DNA from: Certhia americana
Lineage: Eukaryota; Chordata; Aves; Passeriformes; Certhiidae
NCBI GenBank assembly: GCA_018697195.1
Contig: CM031857.1
Location: forward strand, 91,018,461 to 91,082,460
Direction of reading: 5' to 3'
Length of the DNA stretch: 64,000 nt
Positions 1 through 13,607 of the stretch are shown here, piece after piece. A program made the position numbers and the translations under genes. Positions within the stretch are counted from its first letter, which is position 1. Each line of letters starts with the position of its first letter. A model generated the notes under the pieces. It saw nothing but the letters and a program-made list of their open reading frames with translations. It had not been told where the DNA came from and searched no databases.

Positions 1-3000
1 CTATCAGATACATCCAGGCAACAAGGCAAATGCCAACTCACTGACTAACAGGAAAGCTGCCCTCCAGCCTTGGTCCCAAAAGCAACCAGAAGTCTTTATC
101 CTGCACAGAACTAGGTCTCTTGAAATTGTGAGATATAAATCCCAAGGTATTTATGTGAGGGAATTCTGTCTCAAGCACTGCTTGTGTTCCTTGGCCAAAC
201 GGACAGCACTGGTACACACCTCATTTATTTTAAAATATTTATGCCAATTTATATAACATCCAAGCCACACTTCTTTTATCTCACCACTCAGATTCAGAGA
301 TATGGGCATCAGTATCTTCCTTGATTGGTCCCTATATCTGCTCTTTTATCTCCTGTGCTACTTAACATGCTCAAATCAGCCTCTCTTCCACTTTCAGCAA
401 TTCCTCCTTAACCACAACTGATTGGAAGACAGTAATGCTGGCTATATTCTACCATATATGCTGAACTTCTTTCTGCTCCAAAAAGCTTATGCTCTTGGGG
501 AAAAAGCTGACAGAATGTAGCCAGGGTTAAAAATAAAAACTACAGTGTCCAGGCATCAGCATCTGCCTGGGCCTGGACATCTGCTTGTACCACATGGACT
601 ATCTGCCTTTCCATGGCACTCATCAGCCTTTTTTATGGTAATTTCATAGATTCATAGAACGACTTGGGTTGAAAGGGACCTTAAAGATCATCTAGCTCTG
701 ACTGCCCAAAACTTCACAAGCTTTATCCCACCAAGGAACTAAAATCAGTGCGAACTTAATAAATTTTTGAAGGTAAAAGAAGAATTAATATAACAAGTCT
801 TTGCTTAACAGGTCTTCTTTCAGCATGTGAAATCAAGTAAAATAAGAGTTTTTAAGGAAGAGTTACAATTTTCTAAATGGAAAACACAGTGTGATTTCTT
901 CAGGTCATACTGAGCTGCTTTTAGAAGGAGTGGTTGAAGAAAGACAACAATTTTGAGAACTCATTTAGACTTAACTACAGATGGCTGAAGTAGGTCACGT
1001 TATCCTGGAGGGACAATTAAGGATAAATAGGTCAATAAAGGCAAAAGGGCTCCATGTCGGTTTAAGCTTAAGTAATTGAGCAACAGAAAGCCTGTGTGAC
1101 CCTCATTTTAGAACTATTAAGTCTAACTCCATAAAAACATTTTCACACTAATTCAGAACTGCAATATTGGAATTATACATATTTCCAGGACACTGCAACA
1201 ACCACTAATGCTACTGCACAAAGTTTTGGAACAACATTACAGGGAATGCTGCACAATTTATTTTAGAACTGTGCCATTACGCTTAAATAGGGTGTTAAAT
1301 TCTCTTAATTTAATACTGGACAAATAAAAATCCCTGTGTGACAGTCCAGAATTTTAGTAATTAACTTTCAGAATTTTACAGTGTTTAATTTACTTTGTCC
1401 TGTTAGAAGACTAAATTTACCATTGGATGCATGTCAAACATACTGCCTAAATCCTCTAAACCCTAAAGGTGTAAATGGGATTTAAAGACTGGAAGGCTTT
1501 ACCTGTACGGGGCTGGGCTTCAAAACAAGTTTAAGGCACTTAAAAAGTGGACGTTGAAACAAGAGTAAATATTTCTAAATCAAATAAAAATTCAGACTCT
1601 AAGTAACAATTTGGGCTTTGACCCTAATCTTGTGAGGGTATGTATCTGACACAAAAACTGTGGCTACCACTTAAATTTAAGATACAATGCCCTTGCTTCA
1701 AACCTTATATTCCCTGTCTGCTCACAGCAACATATGGTATTTACAACTGCTTGGCAGCTGTGCTCTGTGAAAGGAAGGGTACACACAGTGTGACAGATTT
1801 TGCTGGAAGTCCTGGGATATTCTCACTGACAAATTTGAGGGGCTGCCAAGGTAACAGCAGGGTGCAGGTTCCATATCTTCAGCCTGGATTGTAATCCAAC
1901 AAAGAGGAGAGCAGGGAAATTAAGCACAGCTGACAGAAATAAACTCTGAAGCTGCAAAGCTTTGATCAGCAGAGCAGTATGAACTGTCAGGACATCTGGT
2001 TTTTGGCACTTCATTCCCACCATTACATGGTGATGTTCATCCCTGGCACTCTTAGCTGGTGGTGGGCTGTCCATTCAGTTGGCAGATAAATGAGCAAACA
2101 CAATTTCCCTCTGACGATGGCTCTTCGCAAGGTCGGCTAGACCCTGATGGACTTACAGGCTCAAAACTCAGCATTGCCCCAACACTGCTGCCTCTGCTTC
2201 CAGAGCACAGTGGTGGATCTATGCCAAGGAGACTGGCCAGACCTAAGCTATGTGATCCCTGAGCTCTCCTGTGTCCCTGGCACTGAGGTTTGCTAGCTCC
2301 AGCAACACCCCTGCCATGCTGCTTGTATGTCCTTCTGGTCCCTAACTAAATCCACCTCATTGTGCTCTGCTGTGCCCACACAGATCTGAACTCACTGAAG
2401 GGCTTAGTACACACATTTCTCTTCCAGTTTTCCAGTGTTATCCCAAACAAGGGGAAGCTGGTAGAGTAAACAAGGAGGGATCTACCAGAAGCTCAGCAAA
2501 CCCTAACTACTCAGCTTTTGAACTGTGAGACATTAACACTTTCAGAGGTCATCTCGTTCTGTTCCTTGATTTGGACAGGATGGCTCTCTAGTTTCCTACA
2601 CTAGAGAGTACGAAAAACAACAGGATTTTTAAGAAGGCTACATGGTGTTCAAGCATTTGTAAACCTTCAGGAATCTCAAAGGAGGGGATGCTCTCCCAGC
2701 CAGGAAACTGGTGGACACCTTTCAAAACAGGAAACTGCTGAACATGCCAAGTTAACCTGAGTTATGCTCAAGATCATACAGTAGGACAGTTCAGCACTAG
2801 AAAGAGAAGCTGTACAAGGCTCTGGCAGAATACAAGCAAAAAATGCCCGTTTATCATGCTTAATCAGCAATATGGGCCTCAAACAGGCCACCAAAAACAG
2901 TTCTGAATTTTCTAATCTACACTATTTATTTTTCCTGAAAGGGATTTTAAGACTCAGCTTTACACTTCTAAAATATGAGCTTTTCAATCTCTTGTGACCA

Positions 3001-6000
3001 CAAGAATTTTAGCTCGCTTTCTTTGTTCAAGGATGAGCCTATATGAGCAGGAAAGAAAAGCATTAAAACTATACTCTTTTGTTCTCATAAACAGCATATT
3101 GTTTTCTAATTGCAGTAGAAACTGTTAATTAACTAGAAGCAAAAACATATGTTGAAAAATACTCTGTATTAAAGTTTTTTTAAAACCACTGCAATTATCT
3201 ATTAATTTCTTGGGAAGCAAGTTCTCATGCTACTAGCCATATTTGGTAAATTCATATTCCAACAATGTGTATACACTTAAGCTAATAAAATACATTTCAA
3301 GAAACAGCTGTGATGAAGAGAAATTAAATATGAGTAACATCTGCCTTCAAGGTACACTGCAAATCTTAGAAGTCTATTAACCAGGATCGATAGAAAAATG
3401 AAAAAAAATATTGCTAAACAGAGAACACTGAATGCCCTGAAATGCACATTTTCCTTCAGCCTCAGTACATGTGTGATGTAAAAGGTACATTGCACAGCTT
3501 CCTATCCCACTATGCAGTAAGAATTATGGTGTTTGGAGGTTGTGGGGCTTTTACTCAGCTAAGAGACAAGACAACCTTGATCTACAGGGCCTTTTTTCTT
3601 CCTACTGAACTCAGCAGTCATCCCCAAAGACTCACCGAGTGAAGTAATAGGCGACTTTCTCTGCAGAAAGAGAATCAGACCAACTACATGGACATTATAA
3701 AATCTCAAAATATCCCAAAAGGATGCAAGACATGGTTGACTGTCCCCTGCTGAAACACAGTTGAATTTAAAGCTGTCACTTCTTACAGACACTTTATCTG
3801 GAGATATTACTGTATCGTACAACTCCAGCGATAAGAACTATTAATTCATGTAGATCAATATTTACAAGTTAACTATTTGTACCAATTCAGCACTTCAGTT
3901 AGACTACTCTTCCTAGAAAGTACTGCCTTATGTGCTGCCATGGATTCTCCTACTTAGGTAGTATATACATCTTTCTAAAACAATTCTCATCTTTTTAATA
4001 AAACTTTATCTTATATTTCAATAATAATAATAAAAATATTTGCTAAAAGGAAAAACCTGCTTCATAAGCATGACACAGATACCTTTACAACAGATATTTC
4101 AATACCAATAGAGTTACAAAAGCACTAGCTGCAATCTTCCACTGTCTGCTGTACTCATCCTTAATCCATTGTACTTCCTTGCAAAGCAGCGATCTTTCAG
4201 TACACATGGTACATGACTGCTGTCACACAATGTCAGCAATCTGTACAGAATATTTTGAGAGTACTACAAACCATATGTTAGACATGGTATTTTATCCAGC
4301 CATCTACGGAACACAAATTTACCTTGCAACATTAACACCCACCTGAAGAATATGGTTCAGCTCTCTGCTTAATGTTATACAGTTGCACCAAGGTTAACTG
4401 AGTATCTTTAAACTGAGATGAGGTATTCCCTTTCCACTGTGTCCTTTCTTAACATACTCATGTATCAGGCATTTACACATCTAAGCACATGCTAATAGCT
4501 CTACTATTCACACTATTCTACTCCATGATCACCTAAGTTGAAAGCATACAACTTTTAATAGTTCTATTCGTAAATGCAAGGTACCCCACTAGATATTTTT
4601 TGTTTCACAATTACAGTTTACTTTGAAAAATACAAGAGAAAGTTCACACAGAAAAAACTTGTGAAACCCAGCATTTAGATAATATAGGTCAAGAACACAG
4701 TAAGAGGTGAAAAGGTCATGTTTATTTATAAAATTAGAAGGAATAAAAAGTTTCAGTTTGTCCTCTTTCAACAAAGTCCTAAGCTAGCCTTCTTTCACTT
4801 GGGAAGAGATCTTGAAAACCTGAAGTCAGTGCTAAGATTTATTATACCAGTGTTGGGGGTTGGACAACCAGTAAATATACTATTGTGTGAACTCTGCTGC
4901 AGAGCAAAGATCTATTCTTATGAGGCTCTTAGGAGCTCCTTACTGTCATCCCCATGAAATATAATTTCCCTTAATATGCGACTCCAGGCAGTCAGACAAT
5001 GAGGTTTGAGTTACTGCGGCCAACCCCTTGCTGTCATCTTGTAAAGGGCCAATTAGAACAAGTAGTCTTCTGAGGAACTGGGGTGGCTCCAGATATGTCT
5101 GTACTCTGGAGTCTGTGCTCTTAGAAAAGTCCATTTCCCCTCAGTCTGTCAGAACAACCAAAAGACAGCATTACATATCTGATAAACTAAATGACAATAA
5201 CCTGGGAGAGCAGTCCACGCTTAGGAGTGGTGGGCTGCATTTCCATCCTTTCTGTAAATCTGTACTCCTTACACCTCCTTAACCAACTGACAAACTAAAA
5301 ACTTTCTGCCTCCACTTCCTTTAAAAGCCACTTCCAAAGCACCTAAAAGGAGCATCTGGACACTAGGATAGCAGGAAAAATCCTACCTTACACCACCTTT
5401 AAGAGCACTAGAAATATCCCAATTCAAGAAGAACTGCAGCAATGCCCCTCTTAGGCTTATGCATGTATCAATATTTTTAACATATCAATAGCAAAACATC
5501 TTTCACAAGGGGATGTATGCTGGCATCTGGCTAGTGTCATTTCTGTATTTTCTTATTCTTAAAAAAAGGCCTCACAAACACCATTTTGCACAGTAAGCTT
5601 CTGACACTGCTAGCAAAGATATCAATAAGGAATGTCATAAGCCCTTTGAGATTTTATTGATTCTCAGGCACAAAAAGGTAGCACATCTATCAGTATCTTA
5701 ACAACAAAACTATTTTTACAAGATTTGAAATTGAACTGTTGCCACTTTTAAACCTAGAGAACTGTTATGTTCACAACAGTGAATACCTTACTCTTAACAT
5801 CTAGACAGCAGAGCTATCTCCTCCATTTACAGAGAACAGTCCTCTCTTTCTAAATACTTACGAATTAAAGAAACAAGAAAATCCTAGAAGAACAGCTAGA
5901 CTTGAGGACCACTTCTGGCTCAATACTCACAGAGTAATTGTTGTCAGGTAAGAGCAACTGAAAGAAAAACCTCCAGAAAATCTGCTCCTATCAAAGTGGT

Positions 6001-8072
6001 GTTCTGGGATGCACTCAGTGCTCCTCCATTGTACCAGATGCTGTTTGTTCTGATCAGAATTTCTCACGTGAACCCCACTCTGTGCAGAAGTTCAGTGGGC
6101 CACCATGAAGTGCACCACCACGGACTTTCAAAAGAAGGAGCAGATGTGAATTTAGAATATAATTATTTGCAGAAACAGTACCCAAGATATGATCAAGGGA
6201 TGATTAGCACTGTGCAGTTTAACCACCATGAGGATAAACAAAGAAAATGCAAAAGCTGGCTTTGAGCTTCAGAGTTTCATTTCCTGACAATTGAGGGATT
6301 AAGAAGTTCAACCAGGAGAGGCTGGTTACATCAAGTACAACTTGATGAGGGTTCACTCCATCTCCTGCTCCAGATCCTTGCCAAGGACATCAGACAGCAT
6401 GGATACATAAAGTTACTTGAGGAAGTATGTCTCCGGATAAAAAATCATCCAATAAACACCTCTGTTTAAGCCAAATAACCCAAGCACTTTCTTACCCACT
6501 CAGCAGCCCACCTGCCAAAATGTAACAACTCAAAGTGAATACAAGAGTTCTGGGGGAGACTGAGTTGAAAGTCTTTCTTAGGATGAAGCAAAAGACATGC
6601 ACAGCTTTGCCTCATTGATGCATTGATGCCATCACAGGAATAGGCTGGTCAAGCACAACTACTGTTGTTTAATTCATGCTGGCTACTCCCCATCACCTCC
6701 TTCTCTTATGTGCCCAAAAGTGTGTTTTAAGAGGACTCACTACACAATTTTCTCACTGATCAAAGTGAGGTTACCTATAATCTCAAAACCTTTCAAGGAT
6801 TATAGAGAGCAACCTTACTATGACGCTGGTCAGTGACCTCACCACTCTCAAAGCAGCTCATCCCAAACACTAGATTCAGATCAAGATTTCTCAAGAGATG
6901 CTTGATTTTTTCCTCAGCCATTGCTTGTCATTCTCATCCTTGAACTCTCTCTCTAAACACACTGACCTGGGAGACACTGAAATGAAGAACTCAAGTGTTT
7001 CAGCTTCATCTTTATTGGCTGCTACTAATTTGCCCAGTCCATTCAGCACAGGTCCACATTTTCCTGGTTTATTCCTGCACGGCTAAAGCACCAGAAGTTT
7101 TTTCAAGCAGTCCTTGACATCCCTTTTTCCTTATCCCTCAGCTCCAGGTGTGCTTCAACTTTTCCAACACCATCCCTACATGTTTGGACAATGTATCTAC
7201 ATTCTTCCTTTGTAGCCTGTCCTTGCTTTCACCTCCTGTATTCTTTGTACCTCAGTTCTGTCACAAGTTTGCTTTCAGACAGTGGGGTCAGTCTCCAGTT
7301 ACATCTATGCACGTTCCAGGATGCACCATTCTTGTACTTGGAGAATGCTGTCCTTCAAAACTTGTTAGCCTTCTGCAGCAGATTTGCTCTTCAGAACTGC
7401 CTTCCTTTGTATCCCACCTACCAGTTCCCTGAATAAGCCCAAAATTTGCTCTCTTGAAGTCTAGGGTACGTATTTTATTCTGCTACTTTCCTTCCTCACC
7501 TCCATCAGGATTTTGAGCCAACTATTTCATTCCTTAACAGACTGTCAACAAAAATCAAGATGTTTATTGAGCAAGCCACTGGTAACACTACTAAGAGAGT
7601 CAGAATTAATCCTCGGCAAAGCTCTGGAAGTCTGCAGATGCTATACATTCAGCTAAGCCAGGGAAACAGCTCAAGTGGGGAGGACAAACCTCTGTACATA
7701 GATACAGAGTGTTCCCTCACTGAGTAATATCCTGAGCAGCACCCAGGAATTAGCATGTTCTGCCAAAATTATGTATGTGCTCAATTAAAACACTGGATAT
7801 TGCATTCTTAGATACAGTGAAAGACATAAGAGGATGATGTCCATCATGGAACATATATCCATACATAATTTTCTGATGAAATATAAATAAAAGTACATAA
7901 TTTCTCTAACAACTACCTTAGACAGCTGTCACTAACCAACACTTACTGACACTGTACCATAAGCTTAATGTTCCTTTAATTAAATACCAAGACTGACTTT
8001 TGCACCACATATAAGGGATGTGAAAAGTCCCTTAGCAGATAAAAGGTTATTTTCTTCTAGACAGGTGCTCAC
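1..8072 (-). other. Intron downstream of exon B, incomplete at the window edge
   Basis: In transcript order this follows the exon B donor. I searched both orientations for the exon that should continue the Sec14 domain (AGIGF...VIDRR) and did not find it, so the intron is at least 8 kb long. It contains one CR1 3' remnant near 0.65 kb. Short reading frames of 60-95 codons occur on both strands but show no recognisable domain, and some overlap one another on opposite strands. Confidence 0.75.
643..705 (-). mobile_element. CR1 LINE 3'-end remnant
   Basis: The stretch reads TTCATAGATTCATAGAAC, then GGGTTGAAAGGGACCTTAAA and GATCATCTAG. This is the reverse complement of the CR1 3' end, with its eight-base ATTCTATG-type terminal repeat. 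It is a short 5'-truncated copy. Confidence 0.85.
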
Positions 8073-8187
8073 CTTGGAATGCTTGTCAAGTAGGTCAGGA
8101 CATTCTGAAACTCTTTTTCAGGAATCTCACTGAAAGCTGGGTAGTCTGGAAAGGTGATAACAGGGCAGCCATCTCCCCCTCTTCCAC
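8073..8187 (-). CDS. MCF2L: Internal coding exon B of a DBL-family Rho GEF, Sec14/CRAL-TRIO domain (MCF2L-like)
   Basis: This is a 115-nt internal exon on the minus strand. It follows a good acceptor (pyrimidine-rich, ending TTTTGTAG) and ends at a consensus donor (CCAAG|GTGAGC). It enters in phase 1 and leaves in phase 2. The 37 complete codons contain the motifs GRGGDGCPVITFPDYPAF and FQNVLTYLTSIP, which I recognise as the first beta-strand and following helix of the Sec14-like domain of MCF2/MCF2L proteins. In that family this domain binds phosphoinositides and helps restrain and localise the DH-PH module that activates CDC42 and RhoA. It joins exon A in frame, and the junction completes the SGGRG motif. 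A cysteine sits where remembered mammalian MCF2L has serine (DGCP against DGSP). The next exon, expected to continue with a DAGIGFILVIDRR-like motif, is not visible downstream. MCF2L fits best; MCF2 is the alternative, and flanking genes would decide. Confidence 0.93.
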
Positions 8188-8259
8188 CTACAAAAGAAAC
8201 AGCATATGTGTTTACATGTACTTTACCTATACTGAAATTTCCCAGTAATAAAACAACTG

Positions 8260-8260
<1 letters not shown>

Positions 8261-8307
<47 letters not shown>

Positions 8308-8330
8308 CTTTTTTTTCTTTTTTTTCTCTC
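8261..8330. repeat. T47 homopolymer with adjoining T-rich tract
   Basis: Forty-seven consecutive T are followed by C, T8, C, T8 and CTCTCCCAG. On the gene strand this is an A47 run that starts about 70 nt before the exon B acceptor, a likely unstable tract. Confidence 0.98.
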
Positions 8331-10249
8331 CCAGGGCTCTGTTTATTCTGAACAGTCTCTCTCTTTTTCAGTGCTTGGAAGTTTTATAGAAAGGAATTAC
8401 ACCCCATTCACCACATTAGATTTTTTCTGGACAAATGCCTTGGGATCCTGTGAGCAGTTCTGACACCAGATGGCAGTGCATCTTTCTTCTGATAAACCTC
8501 AACTGCAAGTAGAAGCAATTGGGAGGAAGAAATCAACTAATTTAGAAACAAAAAATTAATTCAAAATTTAAGTAGGCGAATATCCATCTTGAACTGAATT
8601 CAACCCTCTTACCAGTAGGAACTCATTCATGCAACACCCCCGACCCTGCTCAGCTGGTGCTTTGCTTCCAGGTTGGTGAAATAGATGGGGCAGAACATTA
8701 AAAGAAATGGGTGTAGGTGTTTCAAATGAGATTTCCCATTCCCAGATTACATAAAGAAGGTAAAGCAGAGCTGAACACCTACACTACAGTAGGGCTGCTG
8801 CTGCTGAACTGGATACCATTATATGTATTTATTTGGTACAATTCACAGACACAATGCTTCTTCATGCACTTCACACACATTCTTACACACAAACTGCAAT
8901 AATTTCTTTTTGAAGGCATGTGTTTCTTGTCTGTGGCAAGTACCTATTCATAAAGACAGGTAGGACAAGGGGCTTGCTGAGCCCTAGCAACTGCATGAAA
9001 TTAACTGTTCTGGGGTGGCAGGAACACATTGCTGGGAAGACATCTTTGCTTCACAGTTCAACAGGAGAAGAAAAACAACATAAAATCACTATTATAAAAT
9101 AGCAAGGATATTTATATTTTTTCCAGCCTTGAAATCCAGTAACTGTGAAGAAACCAGCATCAAACTGTATTAACAAAACCAATTAGGAGAGCAAAAGAGA
9201 TTTGTAAAGATTATTACCCATTTCCAGTCCCTTTGCATCTAACCTCACAGAAAAAGAAGAAAACTATTTGACCTCAGATTCATTTGATAAATGAAATCAC
9301 AACTTCCCTCCATACCACATGTAATTAAAAGAGCTCAAATAGCATCTTTATGTTAATTTGTGGTGAATCTGATTTCCATTTACCAGCTTACAGGTGGCAT
9401 GGTACTGTCACTGTGAAGTTCTTGGAATCAAAATACATGAAAAAAATAACATGCTCTGGATGTATTTAAACAACAACAAAATGCAACTATTATGCAAATA
9501 TCACAAGTTTGCAAAGATGACCTCTATGACAAATACAAATTGGCAGCACTGAGTCAAGGGAGCTAATTTTAGCTATACAAATATTCACAACACATATATA
9601 AGTTAAGACCAATTTTGATTCTACTGGTTTTTGTTCTACTCAAGCTCTCAGACTAAAGCATTTTCCTCTTTTGTTAAAAGCATAACAATGATTATTTCTG
9701 TTGCTTATGAGGTGTTCTGCTCTCTCTAGAGTAACTATTTTTAGGCAGAATCATACATTATTTATGGTATCTTATTGGTTACTTGTTTTGTTCTACTTGA
9801 TTTCTATAAATAGGACATATGAAACAAAAGAACAACAACAATAGACTTGCACGACATGTCCTAAAAGCAGAAGTCTGAATTAGGATTTTCAGGAAGTTCC
9901 CAGACCACCACTGATTGTCAAGGGCAAATGGAGCCATCCTGCTTGGTGACTGCCTATTAGTTTTCAGTTTCTAGTACAATTATCTGTGGTTATCTTGGGT
10001 GGAAGTGACTCTGCCCTGACCTGAGCTCTTAGAAGGTTGTTCTTTACTGATTAGGTTTTCCTTCAGTGTTTCCCTGCTGGGCCACTTGAGCACACATAAA
10101 CCTTCAAATGCTCCTCACCTGCTTTTCCTTTTCAGAGCCCTGCTGCTCAAAAGAGTTAGGGGCAGAGTGATCTGAAATGCTACACATAAGAAGTTCTGTA
10201 AATTTCAGCTTTAACAACGCTGACTTACAGAAGCTGCTCTCTATATTGC

Positions 10250-10310
10250 AACTTTATGGGTTGGACTTGATGATCTTGAAGGTCTCTTCCAGCCTTGTGA
10301 TTCTGTGATT
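10250..10310 (+). mobile_element. CR1 LINE 3'-end remnant
   Basis: GGGTTGGACTTGATGATCTT followed by GAAGGTCTCTTCCAGCC and GATTCTGTGATT is the canonical CR1 3' end in plus orientation, inside the A-B intron and antisense to the gene. Confidence 0.9.
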
Positions 10311-11459
10311 AAATACGTGGCCATCAAGGGAAGACAGGTTACTCTAGACAAAGCAGCTACTGCTTTAAAAGGAGTATTTGTCAGAGAAATTTACAAAAAG
10401 GGCATGGGAAAGAAAGCAAAGCAAAAATCCTACATATTAATTGTGTTTACATTAAATAATAGAAAAAATAGTGAGATCACTTTTTAAAGTGTCCTTTATT
10501 TCTGAATGAACCTGACCCAGCAGGAATATTTTTCTTTTCTTTATTCAGAATAATTCTTTTCTTCCTCATTTTCCTTCACCTCTGTAAAATCAGCATTACA
10601 CAGTTAATAAAATTAGCTGTGTAAAATGTGTAAAATCTTTACTTCGCCCAGAAGTAAATCAAGCAACAGAACTTAAGGGGAGGAAACAAAATGTTTAGGA
10701 AGCTAAGAGAAGTTCTATTGTTGTTGATTTTGGTTTTAGTGAGATGGAAAGCATTCAAGTGACAAGTACTGAACAATTTCACTTCTCTTAGCCTTTTTGA
10801 AACACATGTTTAAGGCAAAAAATTCAAACATCTTATTAAAACGAACATATATAATGATCTTCCAGCACCTCAGAATTATATACACCTGATTATGAAAAAA
10901 AGACAGATGAATTTATGAGTGCTACAACTCAAGCAAATAATCCAACACATACGGAGCAATTTTTAAAATGAGTTATTTTAATTTTAACCACCATACAAAA
11001 AATTAGTAATTTAACAGCAATATTTTAATAAATTCAGGATGGTTGGTATAGTGACTGCCTCTAACTACCTCAGTCCTAACCAGTGGAAAATCACCTCCTC
11101 TGCATTCCCATCTAGCTCAGAGTCCTGAAATTTCAGCTACAGCTGCTGAACAGCCTTAAACTGATTTGCTGGACAAGTTCTGTCCATGGAGGCACACACA
11201 AGCCTGCTCTCCTACTTCTAGTCTTATACAGAGATGCACTACACAACTGGAATTTAATAGTTTTATGTGTTTTTAAGATAATCAAGGACCTGAGAGCATT
11301 AAGAGCATTTTCTTAGTCTAATCTTAACCTTTTCTTTTTTTTAAAACATAAATTTCTGAAAGTAAAACAAATTCCCTTATTTTTGCTTAAAAAATTATGA
11401 GCACTGTTCTGACTATGAAAATGTCAGATTGAATGGATCTAGGGAAAGATGGTTTTACC

Positions 11460-11532
11460 TGTGGCAGGGTGGAGACAACCTAGATGATCTTTAAAGGTTC
11501 CTGCCAACCCAATCAGTTCTGTGAATCTATGA
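11460..11532 (+). mobile_element. CR1 LINE 3'-end remnant
   Basis: TAGATGATCTTTAAAGGTTC, then CTGCCAACCCAATC and TCTGTGAATCTATGAA match the CR1 3' end with a few substitutions. The copy is truncated, in plus orientation and antisense to the host gene. Confidence 0.85.
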
Positions 11533-13592
11533 AAATGCTGAAATACATTCAGCATCATTTTTCTATGAAATATTAAACAAACACCACTTGAGGGTCAGCT
11601 TTAGTTTTTTTTTGTTTATTGAAAAGAGCAGAAGAGAAGAATGCATCAGTCCTTAAGTGAGTGCAATCAGTCTGCAGACATATTACCTGAAACAATTCCC
11701 AAGAATTCCTAGATGCCTGTCTTATAATATCCAGCTGTTAGAAACATTCTGCAGCTGAGAGAATTATTACTTTACAGGCCATAAATGGAAGCACCATACA
11801 AATAAAGAGGGCTGAAGCTTATTTCAGCAATTAAATAAAATAAAAACACCACACCACTTTAAATTATGCAGATCTGCTTCCACCCTACTTCCGTAAGCGT
11901 CCAATGGAAAACTTTGTTATTAACTGATTTATACATGACTTTGGCAGAATATTCACATGAAACTTCTTCAACAGATTTAGTGTTAAACAAAACAAATTGC
12001 CTCCATAAAATGGATTTTTTTCAGTAGATATACCTCAACAATTCTAGCAAAGCCCTGTTAGGTGGAGCTCTTCTAAATAGATCTGCGAGCCTTGGTCTAA
12101 AGTCAGTTTTTACAACAGTGACAGCCCTGTGTTTTGGAGAAACTCATGTTTTAAAAAATGGAATTGTAGTACCTCCACAGGTTAGGCAGCAAAATGACTT
12201 AACTTTGCTTAGAAAATAACAATATTCATATTCCTAACTTTTAAATACAATTAACACCAGCAATATCACCAATTGCTAAAATTCTGTGTACCCAGAGCAT
12301 CATGGTCTTGTGAATGAAAACTGTAGGAAAAATAGCCATTGGGAAACAAGCTGTGTTATTGTGAGATAGGACTGGTAAAGTTTTCCTTAAACTCCAGTCA
12401 TTTAGCATTTATTCTTTATATTCTGCTACATCTAACTTTTCCCATCACAGCTGCTATGTCTTCTGCATTTGTTTTCTTTTTCATTAAGCAGGTTGGGTGA
12501 TAGAGAAGTGCTAACCCAAGGAAATTGCATGGCATTTTCAGAATTTCTAATCAAGAGGCATTTTAGCAACTTGGTATCTAAAAACAATCTCAAATGAGAC
12601 ATAATCAGTATTCTTTTCAATTTAAAAAAGCATTGACAGGGAAAATCACAAAACCTGTGCATTGTACATCTGCTAAAAAAACCACACACACAAGTGCACA
12701 GGCCCACACAAACACTGAGAAAAGAGTAATTTCCCACAACCCTGTAAAAGACATGCGATTTTTTGGGGGGTTTGTATGGACAGCAAAGTATGACAGCAGC
12801 AAAGAAATTGCTTATACTTATTTCCAGGAGGGATGAGTAAGAGTTTATTTTGTAATGTTTCCCTAACTAGTCTGCTTCTGTTTGCATTAAAAAAAAAGGT
12901 ACTCTCAAAAGTACTCTGACCACCCCCACAAAAAGGAAGTAAGTAGCTGGATATAATTAGATGACAGAGCAAAGAGTCTTCTGGCCTGATTCTATAATGC
13001 AAATGAAATAGTATTTGGACTATAAGAAAAAATATGATCTTTATGTTGATCAATGTGTGCACACAAGATCCAAGAGCATCATCCGTGTTGAATGGATCTA
13101 CAACTTTAGTTCAAAAGACTCTGCTTAAAAATTGCAACCCTGTCAAAAGTGAAGTTCTCATGTGACTGAGAGAAGGGCTTATTCAGGGTTTTTTTTACTA
13201 TTGTAGTGGTTCAGCTATTATGCTTGTGCATTTCTGATAAGGAGTTTCTCCTTTCTGCTTGCATAATATACTTAATTGGAGAATTCAGTATTTGAAATTA
13301 CATGTAGACTTCGGTGAGGGAGTGGATAAAAGCTTCACTGCATATCCTTTGCAAAGAAAAATAGATCCAAGAGGAATTTATTAAAATGTTTTTTCTTTGA
13401 AATGAGAAGTTTTACTTGCTTAACTTCTCAAGCTGCGCTTTGCCCAGGCTGATCAGCAGCAAATATACTGGCTTAAAAATTGGATTGCAATACATAGATT
13501 TGCATCTGAACATACATATTTGAACTGGAAATTTCTTAGGCAAGGATTCATTTTTTCTCTTTACCTTTTTCTTTACTACATTTTTGCTTTGA

Positions 13593-13607
13593 TTTTTTTT
13601 TTTTTTT
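13593..13607. repeat. T15 homopolymer
   Basis: Fifteen consecutive T inside the A-B intron, within a generally T-rich 60-bp stretch. Confidence 0.95.

Noticed and set aside
8308..8340. T-rich tract ending CTCTCCCAG, which looks like an extreme plus-strand 3' splice site
   Set aside because: It is explained by the homopolymer; no plus-strand exon or donor follows it.
12673..13062. 129-codon minus-strand reading frame in the A-B intron
   Set aside because: No splice sites in phase with exons A and B and no similarity; the composition is that of surrounding intron.
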